Assembly (NCBI GenBank): GCA_963718995.1
Contig: CAVRAP010000010.1
Span: 119,397 to 183,396 of the forward strand
DNA: 64,000 nucleotides
Direction of reading: 5' to 3'
From: UBA4744 sp963718995
Lineage (GTDB): Bacteria > Actinomycetota > Acidimicrobiia > Spongiisociales > UBA4744
Shown piece after piece: positions 25,998-34,762 of this stretch. The notes under the pieces were generated by a model. The model saw only the letters and a list, made by a program, of their open reading frames with translations. It searched no databases and was not told the DNA's origin. Position 1 is the first letter of the stretch. The number at the start of each line of letters is the position of its first letter. The position numbers were made by a program, and so were the translations under genes.

Positions 25998-27080
25998 TCA
26001 GGCTCGCTTCTCTTCAGGAGCGCCGAGGAATCCACCCGGCAGGAAGATGAGCACGAGGACCAGGATTCCGAAGGCCACGACCGGCTGCAGCTGATTTGGC
26101 GACGGCACTTCTGCTCCGGTGAGGAACAGATTGGGACCGACTGCTTCCAGCACGCCGAGCAGCAATCCGCCCATGGCTGCTCCGGTGACGCTGCCGATCC
26201 CGCCGAGGACTGCCGCCGTGAACGCCTTGATTCCCGGGAAGAAACCCATGGTGAAGATCACCTGATTGAACAGAAATACGTAGAGGATGCCGGCTGCTCC
26301 GGCCAGAGCTCCGCCGATGGCGAAGGTGGCGACGATGGTTCGGTCGACGTTGATGCCCATGAGCGCCGCGATCTCACGGTCTTCTCCAACGGCGCGCATC
26401 GACCGGCCGGTTCTCGTTTTGGCTACAAACGCGAACAGGGCTACCCACAGCAGCACGGCGGCGACGATGACGATGACCTGTTTGCGGAGGATGCTGGCGC
26501 CGAAGATTGTCCAGGTGCCCTCCAGGATGGTGATGGTGGGGTAGGCGCGGGCCTGGGCGCCGTACAGTCCCCGGAAGGTGTATTGGAGAAAGAAGGAGGC
26601 GCCGATGGCGGTAATCAGCGGAACCAGGCGCGGGGCTCCTCGCAAAGGGCGGTAGGCGACCCGCTCGAGGATGATGGCCACAAGGGTCGAGGTGACTATC
26701 GAAACAATCAGAATGGCTGCGATCGACATGAGGGGGTGTTCGTTGAGGTACCCGGACCCGCCGAAGGCGACGGCTACGAAGAAGGCTGTGTAGGCCCCGG
26801 CCATGAACACTTCTCCGTGGGCGAAGTTGATCATGAAGAGAATCCCGTACACCAGCGTGTAGCCGATGGCGATCAGGGCATAGACACTGCCGCGGGCGAT
26901 GCCGTTGATGACCAGCGTCCGCCAATCGGCTGCGGTGAACGTGCCCATCCTGATCGTGGCCGCACTCCCCGCCACCACGCCGTAGACGATGGCGATGCTC
27001 AGTGCGACGAGAATGATGCGCCGCAGGGGCAGCCGCTCGAAGCGAAGCCGGCGGGATGATGACGTCGTGGGCGTGGCCAT
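25998..27080 (-). CDS. livH: Liv-type ABC permease LivH (importer 1)
   Basis: A permease of 360 residues with the LivH core (GSVYALIAIGYTLVYGILFMINFAHGEVFM, then ALMGINVDRTIVATFAIGGALAGAAG). GGIGSVTGAAMGGLLLGV follows. A roughly 45-residue basic leader and extra helix precede the core. It heads the permease/ATPase genes after livK, from which it is separated by a 56-base gap with a strong hairpin. Confidence 0.92.
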   Translation of the reverse strand: MATPTTSSSRRLRFERLPLRRIILVALSIAIVYGVVAGSAATIRMGTFTAADWRTLVINGIARGSVYALIAIGYTLVYGILFMINFAHGEVFMAGAYTAFFVAVAFGGSGYLNEHPLMSIAAILIVSIVTSTLVAIILERVAYRPLRGAPRLVPLITAIGASFFLQYTFRGLYGAQARAYPTITILEGTWTIFGASILRKQVIVIVAAVLLWVALFAFVAKTRTGRSMRAVGEDREIAALMGINVDRTIVATFAIGGALAGAAGILYVFLFNQVIFTMGFFPGIKAFTAAVLGGIGSVTGAAMGGLLLGVLEAVGPNLFLTGAEVPSPNQLQPVVAFGILVLVLIFLPGGFLGAPEEKRA

Positions 27081-27096
27081 AACGTTAGGGGATCAT

Positions 27097-27124
27097 CCGG
27101 GGGAGAGCCGGTGCCCTCCCCCGG
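27097..27124 (-). promoter_or_regulatory. Intercistronic hairpin between livK and livH (importer 1)
   Basis: A perfect 9-bp stem (CCGGGGGAG/CTCCCCCGG) with a 10-base loop and no following T-run. Placed after the binding-protein gene, it may protect livK mRNA or attenuate downstream expression. Confidence 0.6.
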
Positions 27125-27136
27125 AACAACCCCTCG

Positions 27137-28450
27137 TTAGCCTTCGAGGCTTGCTTGTTCGCTGTATACGGGAGTGGCCGGAAGACCCGAAGGGCTCTCG
27201 ACCTGGTACACACCAATGACAGCCGTGCTCTGACAGTCGCCGTCGGCGTTGCAGTTCAACGTCCCGGTGATACCGACCAGGCCCTGAGTCTCGAACAGGG
27301 CGTCTTTGAGCGCCGTCCGCGGGATGTACAGGGTGTCACCGTCTTCGATCGCCACCTTTTTGATGGCTTCGAAGAGCATGACCGTGGCATCGTACGAGTG
27401 GGCATGGAATGCCGCGCCCGGTTCGCCACCGAACTGGGCTGCGTAGGCGGTCTTGAATGCGCCTTCATAGAAGGCGGCATCACCGCTGAAGGCAGACAGG
27501 TCCGGACCGGACAGGTACATGCCGACCGATGCCTCGCCTGCTGCATCCAGGAAGCCCTGGGTGAGCATGCCGTCTGAACCGACCAGAGTCGTGTTCTCCA
27601 GACCAGCCGTCTGGGCAGCCTGCTGGGCCATCAAGCCGCCTTCCGCGACGAAGATCGGGAAGTAGAGGACATCCGGCGGGTTCGCCGCCACGGTGGTCAG
27701 CACCGACGTGAAGTCGGTATCTCCGACCTGAATGGCGTCTTGCACGGTGATCGTCCCGCCCAGTTCCGCGAACTTCTCGGCGAATACGGCCTGAAGGCCG
27801 TCTGCATACGGGCTGCCGTCATGGATGGTGGCGGCGGTGCGGGCTCCCAGTTCGTTGTAGGCGAAGTTGGCCACTGCGGCACCCTGCAACTTGTCGTTGT
27901 GAGCGGTCCGCAGATAGAAGGGTTGGTGCTGGCTGGGCTCGGTCAACGCCGGTCCGGTGTTGGACGGCGAGATGATGGCGATGCCATTGTCGCTGAGGAT
28001 CTTGTCGGCGACTCCGAGCGCGGCGCTCGAACAACTCGTCCCGATCACGGCAACCACGCTGGTGTCCGATGCCAGCGACTGGGCGCCGGCCTGGCCACCG
28101 TCGGCCGAGCAACCGTCGTCCTGATGGTTGAAGGAGATCGTATGACCGAAGAGCTCTCCGTTCACTCCATCGAAGGCTCCTACATCGCCTGCCTCGGCTT
28201 CCGCAGCCGTTGGCAGGTAGTCGGCCGCCAGGACTACACCGTTCTGGCTGTCCTGGCCCAGGAAGGCGTTGGCCCCGGTGATGACCAGCAAGGTACCGAC
28301 CTCGATGGGTTCACCGGCCCCTACCTCGACGCACCCAAAGGGATCGTCTTCGCACTCGGCCGGGGCAGCCCCGCCACCCGTGCACGCAGCAGCGACGAGT
28401 GCAAGCACCGCCAGCAGCAGCGTCAGTTTCCATAGTCTTGAATTCCTCAT
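27137..28450 (-). CDS. livK: Liv-type periplasmic/lipoprotein substrate-binding protein (importer 1)
   Basis: A 437-residue lipoprotein receptor. Signal peptide with lipobox VAAAC (Cys about 22), a Cys-containing acidic segment, then a type I periplasmic fold of the Leu/Ile/Val-binding family (VGTLLVITGANAFLGQDSQ, then VVAVIGTSCSSAALGVADKI). The frame runs 330 codons further upstream without similarity. The ATG at 28450 has GGAGGAG directly before it. Ligand is unknown: family members bind amino acids, amides, ureas or aromatic acids. Confidence 0.93.
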   Translation of the reverse strand: MRNSRLWKLTLLLAVLALVAAACTGGGAAPAECEDDPFGCVEVGAGEPIEVGTLLVITGANAFLGQDSQNGVVLAADYLPTAAEAEAGDVGAFDGVNGELFGHTISFNHQDDGCSADGGQAGAQSLASDTSVVAVIGTSCSSAALGVADKILSDNGIAIISPSNTGPALTEPSQHQPFYLRTAHNDKLQGAAVANFAYNELGARTAATIHDGSPYADGLQAVFAEKFAELGGTITVQDAIQVGDTDFTSVLTTVAANPPDVLYFPIFVAEGGLMAQQAAQTAGLENTTLVGSDGMLTQGFLDAAGEASVGMYLSGPDLSAFSGDAAFYEGAFKTAYAAQFGGEPGAAFHAHSYDATVMLFEAIKKVAIEDGDTLYIPRTALKDALFETQGLVGITGTLNCNADGDCQSTAVIGVYQVESPSGLPATPVYSEQASLEG

Positions 28451-28463
28451 TGCTCCTCCTTCA

Positions 28464-28483
28464 GTGCCGCCCATTAGCGGCAC
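28464..28483 (-). promoter_or_regulatory. Leader hairpin just upstream of the livK ribosome site
   Basis: GTGCCGC and GCGGCAC flank a 6-base loop, ending 13 bases before the start codon and next to AAGGAGGAG. It could tune translation initiation. No ligand-binding riboswitch is recognisable. Confidence 0.4.
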
Positions 28484-28621
28484 CCAACTTCCCTCATTCT
28501 GGGTTGTGCCCAGTGGTGGAGGAGTGTAGGCATGTGATGGTCCCGCGTGCGAGGGAACTTGGGGTAGTTCGCCGCCGGCCGGCGGGTACCCTGGCATGTG
28601 AAGTCGCGGCAAGGAGCTCGA

Positions 28622-29330
28622 ATGGCCGAAGAGATTGCGGCGCGGGACGCTTACGCCCGCCAAATCGAGGCTGATGTGGTCGCGGTGACCGACGATGGCC
28701 TCGTGCTCGACCCAACCGTTTTCTATGCGCGAGGCGGGGGACAACCGGGCGATCAGGGGCTCGTTCGCTGGCCGGGTGGAGAGGTTCGAGTGGTCGATAC
28801 CGTACGCAAGGGCGGGACCACCGTTCACGTGTACGAGGGCTCGCCTCCCGCTCCAGGAATCCGGGTTGTGGCGGAGATCGACTGGGACCGACGTTACCTC
28901 TTGATGAGAACCCACACGGCGCTGCACGCTCTCTCGGCCATCATCTGGCGGAACTTCGATGCCAAAGTCACAGGCGGCAACATGGAACCGGGCACCGCCA
29001 GGATGGATTTCGAGCTCGAGGGCATCTCGGTCGAATTCGGCCAGCAGGTAGAAGACAAGCTCAACGAGGAATTGGCAGCCGATCACCCGGTTGAGATCCT
29101 CTTCCTGCCTCGCTGCCGAGGCGCTCGCCGACCCGGATTTGATCCGGACCAAGGTCAATCTCCTTCCGGACTTCATCGATCCGATTCGGGTCGTCCACAT
29201 CATCGGTCTCGACAAGCAAGCGGACGGAGGAACCCACGTCGCCTCTACCGTCGAAGTAGGTGCCGTACGAGTTGTCAAGACCGAGTCGAAGGGCAAAGCC
29301 AACAAGCGAATCCGCATTGAACTGACGTGA
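28622..29330 (+). CDS. AlaX-type alanyl-tRNA editing protein, frameshifted
   Basis: A stand-alone editing domain that deacylates mischarged tRNA-Ala. The first frame shows FYARGGGQPGDQG and the zinc motif HTALH. The last 75 residues (ALADPDLIRTKVNLLP, then DGGTHVASTVEVG and SKGKANKRIRI) lie one base over. One extra base near 29100-29115 explains the split, and total length is 3n+1. The second zinc motif reads DGGTH, where Cys is common elsewhere; Asp occurs in part of the family. The ATG has AAGGAG 6 bases upstream. Divergent from livK. Confidence 0.88.
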
Positions 29331-29459
29331 AGTTTCCAGTTCCCAGTTCCCAGTTCCCGGTTTCCAGACCCAAGTTCTGGGGACGCGCGCTCACCGATAC
29401 CAGTTCCCGGTCGGCCGACTGTGCTGGCAACTGGCAACTGGCGACTGGTGACTGGTTAC
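29331..29459. repeat. Two-part heptamer array (CAGTTYC block, then TGGYNAC block)
   Basis: Immediately after the editing gene come phased units AGTTTC, three CAGTTCC and CGGTTTC (to 29364). About 60 bases later follow TGGCAAC, TGGCAAC, TGGCGAC, TGGTGAC and TGGTTAC (29425-29459). The second block is partly the reverse complement of the first. The 151-base gap contains no gene. Confidence 0.85.
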
Positions 29460-29481
29460 TGCGGGGACCGGAGGTTCCCGC

Positions 29482-30450
29482 GTGATCGATTTCCTGCTTG
29501 GTCTCTACTTCGCTGGTCTCTTCGTCCGTGGCTGGGTGCGTGGATTCACCCGCGAGGCGATGGACCTGGTCGGTCTTGTGGTGGGTATCGCCCTGGCATT
29601 CCGGTTCAGCGGTCCACTCGGGGACGGTTTGGCGGATTGGTTGGGGATTTCTCCAGAGTTGGGGCGCCTGGCGGGCGGCATTGCCCTCTTCCTGCTGGTC
29701 GGTATCGGTGCCTCCATCGGCTCGCATTACCTGCAGAAAGTGTTCACCCTGCCGGGGTTGGCCCTGACCCACCGCTTGCTTGGAGGTGGCCTGGCGCTGG
29801 CCTGGGCGCTCTTCGTCGCGATTTTGATCCTCTCGCTCGTGGTGGTGATCCCGCTGCCTGCATCGGTTGATGAGCGAATCGAAGAATCAAGCGTTGCCAT
29901 CGCTCTGACGGATCCGGATGCTTTCCCGCAACGCATGTTCAACGCCGTTGCCGGAGATCGGGTTCTCGAAGCGCTCCTGAACCTCGATCGGCTGGTCGGG
30001 CGCGAGAAGATCATCCTCGAAGAAGACGAGACGCTTTCCTTACCGCCGGCCGACCCCGATGACCTTCGAGTAGATGCGCGGGCTGCTGAGGAGATCTTCG
30101 AACTCGTCAACCGCGCTCGCATCGAAGAAGGGCTCGACCCTCTGGCCTGGTCCGCACCACTGGCCGCCGTGGGTGAGGATCACGCAACCGAGATGTATGT
30201 CGAGGGCTACTTCAGTCACACTTCCCCAACGACCGGTTCGGTGGCCGATCGCATGGCCGCCGCCGGGATCCCCTACGTCATTGTCGGAGAGAACCTCGCT
30301 CTGGCGGCCACTGCCAGGACGGTGCATAAGGGCCTCATGGATAGCCCGGGCCATCGCGCCAACATCATGGGTTCGGGATTCACGCGTCTTGGCATCGGCG
30401 TCGTGAACGGTCCGCTCGGGCTCATGGTGGTGCAGGTTTTCTCGAGCTAG
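29482..30450 (+). CDS. CvpA-like membrane domain fused to a CAP/SCP domain
   Basis: A 322-residue protein. Residues 1-125 are four transmembrane helices of the CvpA/colicin V production type, with RGWVRGFTREAMDLVGLVVG after the first helix. A linker (about 130-190) leads to an extracytoplasmic CAP (SCP/PR-1/Ves allergen) domain, about 195-322. CAP markers are VNRARIEEGLDPL, HATEMYVEGYFSHTSP, GENLA, and HRANIMGSGFTRLGIG. Start is GTG. The CAP His and Glu positions are kept. A cell-wall or lipid-related role is plausible but unproven. Confidence 0.88.
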   Translation: MIDFLLGLYFAGLFVRGWVRGFTREAMDLVGLVVGIALAFRFSGPLGDGLADWLGISPELGRLAGGIALFLLVGIGASIGSHYLQKVFTLPGLALTHRLLGGGLALAWALFVAILILSLVVVIPLPASVDERIEESSVAIALTDPDAFPQRMFNAVAGDRVLEALLNLDRLVGREKIILEEDETLSLPPADPDDLRVDARAAEEIFELVNRARIEEGLDPLAWSAPLAAVGEDHATEMYVEGYFSHTSPTTGSVADRMAAAGIPYVIVGENLALAATARTVHKGLMDSPGHRANIMGSGFTRLGIGVVNGPLGLMVVQVFSS

Positions 30451-30526
30451 GGCCTGTGGCTGGTCCTCGTTCCTCGATCGGCGAAGCCGTTCCCGATGCC
30501 GAGAACCGTCCTACCCTGGCGACGTC

Positions 30527-31261
30527 ATGAATGAAGCTGCACACGAGCTGATGACCAGCATGCTCTCTGCCTTCACCGGGTACGTCGAGCAGTGCATTCA
30601 GCATCTCGGCGTTGACCGCCCACCGTCTTTTGATGATGCTCTGACCGATGGCCTGGCCTGGCTCGAGACAAACCTCGAGGCATTGCTGATCCAGCCGTTC
30701 GATGAGCAACGGCGCGGCCCCCTCGAGGTGTTTCAAGAAGCGATGCGGTTTCCCACCGATTCTCTCGCCGCGGCAGGCACTGATGCCGTTCGACGTGACG
30801 CGGGAGCGGTAGCCGCCCTTCCGGGTGATCTCTACGGCCTTGCTCCGGCTTCTTCCCGACAGTTGGGCGATGAGGTTTGGATGGCGCACCTGGCTTGGGG
30901 AGCGCGCAAAGCCAGGTCTTTTCAGCGATCGCGACAGGTGGGGCTCCTGTCGGCGAACCTCATGGATCGGTCCAGAGTCGAACTGCCGGTCCAGCGAGCC
31001 GGTGCCGGACTGATCGTCTGGCCCACCTGGGTTGAAGGCAACCTTGACCCCAACGGGCCTTTGCCCGACCTCGTTCTGATCGATCTAGCCGCACCCGACG
31101 CTCTCGTGGCCACCGAAGCATTGGTGCGGGCCGGCGTGAGGGTTATCGCCTTCGGACCACATGTGGACCGGGAGGCATTGCGAAGTGCCCGACGGTTGGG
31201 AGCGGACCAGGTTCTGGCCAGATCACTCTTCTTCGAGAATCTCGGTGACTTGCTCACGTGA
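30527..31261 (+). CDS. Uncharacterised protein with a receiver-like C-terminal half
   Basis: A 244-residue soluble protein that I do not recognise. The N-terminal 140 residues are mostly helical. The C-terminal part alternates strand and helix (LPDLVLIDLAAPDALV, then GVRVIAFGPHVDREALRSARRLGADQVL), like a response-regulator receiver fold. The acidic pocket and Lys are not convincing, so it is at best a pseudo-receiver. A TACCCT box lies 9 bases before the ATG. Its 3' end overlaps the convergent dehydrogenase gene by 39 bases. Confidence 0.6.
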   Translation: MNEAAHELMTSMLSAFTGYVEQCIQHLGVDRPPSFDDALTDGLAWLETNLEALLIQPFDEQRRGPLEVFQEAMRFPTDSLAAAGTDAVRRDAGAVAALPGDLYGLAPASSRQLGDEVWMAHLAWGARKARSFQRSRQVGLLSANLMDRSRVELPVQRAGAGLIVWPTWVEGNLDPNGPLPDLVLIDLAAPDALVATEALVRAGVRVIAFGPHVDREALRSARRLGADQVLARSLFFENLGDLLT

Positions 31262-32233
31262 TCGGAAGAGGTAGTCCGGTACGAGAACCACTGCGCCGAA
31301 GGCTTCCTCGGACTCAGCCCGTTGGTAGGCCGGAACCGCTTCCGAAAGCGGATAGATCGAGTCGATCACCGGCAAGAAGACCGCTTCACCGAGGAGCTTG
31401 TGTATGTGGTGCACATCGGCTGCATCGGTGTTGCCGACGGAACCTATGACCTGAGCTTGCGATTCGACCAACCGTCGGACATCGAGCATCTGTGGAGTGG
31501 CGCCGCCCATGACGACGAGGCGTCCATGAACATCCAGCATTTCCAGCGAATCTGGCAGGGCCATGCCCCGAACATTGACGACTAGCGATGCATTCCGCTT
31601 GCCGAGACCAACCCGGACGTGATCCGGCAGGTTCGGGGCAGATTGGGATATGACCCTGGTGGCGCCAAGAGCCTGCAGTCGCTTCGCGTGACGGCCGTTC
31701 GAGACCGCAATCACGCTGCCTTCCTTCCAGCGGCAGATCTGCACAGCTGCGATACCGACCAGGTCGGCTGCGCCCACGACGACTACCCGTTCGTTCATCG
31801 CGAGCCGACCGTCCCGGATGAGGCCCGTCCACGCTCTCGAGAAGGCCCGGCCGACGCTGGCGGAGCTAATGAAAGAAACACGGTCCGGGATCGGATGCAA
31901 GTCCGCTGCCGGAACAACCACGTAGTCCGCGCATCCACCCGGGCGGGGGCGCCCCAGCGCATCAACCAGCGCAAGGACCCGGTCGCCGGGAGAGCATTCC
32001 GTTACTCCCGGGCCAACCAGGACAACGTCACCGGCCACATCCGACCCGACCGGGAAAGGAAGGTCGACCGTATTCGCCCCCGAACGCATGCCGATGTCCA
32101 GCGGGCTGACAGTGGCTGCGTGGACTCGTACCAGGACCTCGCCGGGTCCGGGTCGGGGGATGGGCACGCCGATGACCTGCATCTGCTCCCCTGGAGCGGT
32201 TGCGACCACTGCTTGCATAACTGCGCGTGCCAT
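31223..32233 (-). CDS. Zinc-independent MDR-family oxidoreductase (quinone reductase-like)
   Basis: A 336-residue medium-chain dehydrogenase/reductase. The N-terminal GroES-like half has VLVRVHAATVSPLDIGMRSG and FPVGSDVAGDVV, then GDRVLAL. The NAD(P)-binding half follows, with an atypical nucleotide loop (VVVVGAADLVGIAAVQI). The catalytic-zinc ligands of alcohol dehydrogenase are absent, which fits quinone oxidoreductase/enoyl-reductase relatives. The ATG at 32233 is chosen because TATGCT lies 6 bases before it; the frame continues upstream without similarity. Confidence 0.82.
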   Translation of the reverse strand: MARAVMQAVVATAPGEQMQVIGVPIPRPGPGEVLVRVHAATVSPLDIGMRSGANTVDLPFPVGSDVAGDVVLVGPGVTECSPGDRVLALVDALGRPRPGGCADYVVVPAADLHPIPDRVSFISSASVGRAFSRAWTGLIRDGRLAMNERVVVVGAADLVGIAAVQICRWKEGSVIAVSNGRHAKRLQALGATRVISQSAPNLPDHVRVGLGKRNASLVVNVRGMALPDSLEMLDVHGRLVVMGGATPQMLDVRRLVESQAQVIGSVGNTDAADVHHIHKLLGEAVFLPVIDSIYPLSEAVPAYQRAESEEAFGAVVLVPDYLFRSREQVTEILEEE

Positions 32234-32239
32234 CGCCGA

Positions 32240-32245
32240 AGCATA
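32240..32245 (-). promoter_or_regulatory. Candidate leaderless -10 box (TATGCT) for the oxidoreductase
   Basis: The minus-strand box TATGCT ends 6 bases before the ATG at 32233; no Shine-Dalgarno site. Confidence 0.45.
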
Positions 32246-32258
32246 GGTAGCGCCGTAA

Positions 32259-33158
32259 TTAGTGCGCCGCGCTCGATTCCAGGGTGGTCGCGGTCGGAGG
32301 TCGGACGCTGCCGCGTACGTTGATCGCCGTGACACCCAGGAGGATGATGGCCACGCCGGCGCCTTGCAGGGCCGATAACCGTTCGCTGAATATCAGGGCG
32401 CCCCAGATGATCGCACCGATGGGCTGCATCATGATCAGCACCGAGGTAGTGAGCGCCGGCAGCCTGGGAAGGGCATATCCAATCATGATCCAGCCGAACA
32501 CCTGGGCGACCAGAGCAATGGCCATCAGCCAGCCGTGGGCGGGCCACACAAAGCCGAGATCGAGGGTTCCGGTGATCAATCCGAACAGACCGGTTCCGAC
32601 GGCGACTCCGACGGTGGCGTCGAGCAGTGTCCCCACGGCGGAACTCTGGCTGCGATTTGCTGCCCGGAAGGTGAGGATGAAGGACGCGTAGGCGATGCCC
32701 GAAAATGCTCCGAGGATCACGCCCGCTACAGGGTCTGCGCCGTAGGCGTCCGCCCGACCGAGGCCCGACAGAAGGGCAACACCGGTGAAGACAACGGGAA
32801 TGGCGACGAACGCCGTGGTGCTGGGCCGTTCGTCGTGGATGGCCCAGGCCGCGAGAGCGACAAACACGACCTGGATGTTGGCGAGTAGGGTGCCCAGTCC
32901 GGCACCGATGGCGGCGATGGCGGAGTGAAACAACCACAAGTCGATGGCCAGGATCAAACCTGAGACGAAGCCCAACCGCCGGTCGGCACGAGAGCGACTA
33001 TCCGAGCCCCTGGTCAGCAACCACAATCCGAACAGGATCGGGAGTGCATACGCCGCGCGAAAGAAGCCGGCCGTCAGCGGGCTCACGTCGGCAAGACGGA
33101 CCAGGACGGCCGTAAAGGAAATGGCCAGGACACCCAGAAGAGCGATGACACGAATCAC
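32259..33158 (-). CDS. EamA/DMT-family transporter
   Basis: A 299-residue transporter with ten predicted helices in two EamA repeats. Repeat 1 is about 5-130 (RLADVSPLTAGFFRAAYALP), repeat 2 about 140-285 (LPRLPALTTSVLIMMQPIGAIIWGALIF). Members export amino acids and related metabolites; the substrate cannot be told. The GTG at 33158 is preferred over the long upstream extension because TACAGT lies 7 bases before it and helix 1 begins right after it. Confidence 0.87.
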   Translation of the reverse strand: MIRVIALLGVLAISFTAVLVRLADVSPLTAGFFRAAYALPILFGLWLLTRGSDSRSRADRRLGFVSGLILAIDLWLFHSAIAAIGAGLGTLLANIQVVFVALAAWAIHDERPSTTAFVAIPVVFTGVALLSGLGRADAYGADPVAGVILGAFSGIAYASFILTFRAANRSQSSAVGTLLDATVGVAVGTGLFGLITGTLDLGFVWPAHGWLMAIALVAQVFGWIMIGYALPRLPALTTSVLIMMQPIGAIIWGALIFSERLSALQGAGVAIILLGVTAINVRGSVRPPTATTLESSAAH

Positions 33159-33165
33159 CGGAGAC

Positions 33166-33171
33166 ACTGTA
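33166..33171 (-). promoter_or_regulatory. Candidate leaderless -10 box (TACAGT) for the EamA gene
   Basis: The minus-strand TACAGT ends 7 bases before the GTG start at 33158. Confidence 0.45.
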
Positions 33172-33210
33172 GAGCCGGAACTCAGCGGACCGGTTTCGAG
33201 CGTTCGCCTT

Positions 33211-34689
33211 TTAGACCTTCGACTTCTTGGACCCGTTCTTCTTGGCCTTCTTCTTGGGTTTGTCGAGTCCGGCCACGCGGCGCGCGTCCCGGTGAAGTTC
33301 TGCGAACGATGCACGCAGGTTGTCCGCAAAGGCCGAGATGTCCGGCACCGCATCCCAATCGGCGTTCAGGCCCCACGCCAGCTCACCGTTGTAGCTGAAC
33401 AAGGCGATCCCCAGGCCGTGACCTGCCCACAGGGGCACGGCCGGATATTGGGCCAGTAGTTCTGAACCCAGCATGTACATGGGGAACTGCGGTCCCGGCA
33501 CGTTCGTGACCGTCATATTGAACGGTCGGATCCGGGTGGCGCGGCGAGCCGCCATGCCGAGCAAGGTGGCAGGCGTTCCCGAGCTCAGCTGCACGATGGT
33601 CGATGCGCCGAGCGCCTGATTGGTGTTCTTCAAGTGGAGGGTGTGGTCCTGCACGATCGCATAGCGGCGGAGCGGATCCGGTTCGGCGATCGGCAACTGC
33701 ACCAGCCACATGGCCACCTGATTACCCATTCGCCCTTTTTGGTCCTTGGACCGAACACTGACCGGAGCCATGACCCGGAACTCGAGGTCGTCGACCGGGA
33801 ACCCGCGTTCCGCAATGAAGAAGTTGCGTACCGCTCCGGCCACCGTGGTGAGCACGACATCGTTCACGGTTCCGCCGATCAAGTCTTTGACCTCTTTGAC
33901 ATCGGCGAGGGGCAGTCTGAGCCACTCGAAGCGACGGTTGGGTCCGATCCGCTTGTTGATGGGAGTGCGCGAAGCCGGAGTCAACCAGCCTGAGGTCAGC
34001 GAGTACGAGACGGCCTTGGCTCGTCGTTGGATCTCAGCGCCGATCGCCATCGCCTCTTCGGCCATGTGCGGGATACCCTGCGCGGCCCGGAGGACCCGCC
34101 TGGCTCGTCGAAGCGACTCACCGACCAACAATTGCGCGCCGCCGGGGGCCGGGCGCGGCGCGAACGGCTTGATGTCTTCGACCTCATCCGTCCGGACGAA
34201 GTTGAGCAAGACGGCCATCAGGTCGACACCCGAGAGCCCGTCGATCATGCAATGGTGGATCTTGAAGACGAGAGCGAACCGGTCGCCTTCAAGTCCCTCT
34301 ACCACCCACAGCTCCCACAACGGTTTGGCCCGGTTGAGTTGTTGGGAGAGCAGTCGCCCCATCATGGAGGCCAGTTGAGCTTCGGTTCCGGGTTTGGGAA
34401 GGCTGATATGTCGCACGTGGTAGTCGAGGTCGAAGTGCTCGTCGTCGACCCACACCGGGTTCTTCTCGATGGGCACCCGGGCCAGGTGTTGTCGGTAGCG
34501 GGGGACGTACTGAAGCTTCGACTCGATGAACGTGCGGATCTTGTCGATGTCGATGCCGCCGTCGGGTCTGGCCAGAGGGGCGGCTTCGAAGATCGACGCA
34601 CCGGCCACGTGCATGTGGGTCGTTGGCGATTCGAGAGCGAGAAACGATCCGTCGAGGAAGGACAGCCGCTCGTAGTAGTGCTGGGACAT
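33211..34689 (-). CDS. Wax ester synthase / acyl-CoA:diacylglycerol acyltransferase (WS/DGAT)
   Basis: A 492-residue acyltransferase that makes triacylglycerols or wax esters from acyl-CoA. The catalytic HHxxxDG motif is HHCMIDG at 145-151, preceded by PLWELWVVEGL. Near the C-terminus are the conserved TVTNVPGP and NGELAWGLNAD blocks. The protein ends in a Lys-rich tail (KPKKKAKKNGSKKSKV). Such enzymes are common in actinobacteria that store neutral lipids. The ATG at 34689 has TAGCCT 8 bases upstream. Confidence 0.94.
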   Translation of the reverse strand: MSQHYYERLSFLDGSFLALESPTTHMHVAGASIFEAAPLARPDGGIDIDKIRTFIESKLQYVPRYRQHLARVPIEKNPVWVDDEHFDLDYHVRHISLPKPGTEAQLASMMGRLLSQQLNRAKPLWELWVVEGLEGDRFALVFKIHHCMIDGLSGVDLMAVLLNFVRTDEVEDIKPFAPRPAPGGAQLLVGESLRRARRVLRAAQGIPHMAEEAMAIGAEIQRRAKAVSYSLTSGWLTPASRTPINKRIGPNRRFEWLRLPLADVKEVKDLIGGTVNDVVLTTVAGAVRNFFIAERGFPVDDLEFRVMAPVSVRSKDQKGRMGNQVAMWLVQLPIAEPDPLRRYAIVQDHTLHLKNTNQALGASTIVQLSSGTPATLLGMAARRATRIRPFNMTVTNVPGPQFPMYMLGSELLAQYPAVPLWAGHGLGIALFSYNGELAWGLNADWDAVPDISAFADNLRASFAELHRDARRVAGLDKPKKKAKKNGSKKSKV

Positions 34690-34697
34690 CAGCACCA

Positions 34698-34703
34698 AGG
34701 CTA
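34698..34703 (-). promoter_or_regulatory. Candidate leaderless -10 box (TAGCCT) for WS/DGAT
   Basis: The minus-strand TAGCCT lies 8 bases before the ATG, without a Shine-Dalgarno site. Confidence 0.4.
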
Positions 34704-34762
34704 GTGGAGCGCAATCCCACGTAAAGCGGCCGTTGGTCGTCGTGAACGATCGGCCACCACGA

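Noticed and set aside
28451..29437. Long minus-strand frame continuing upstream of livK
   Set aside because: It overlaps the editing gene on the other strand, has no family similarity, and the livK ATG has its own strong ribosome site.
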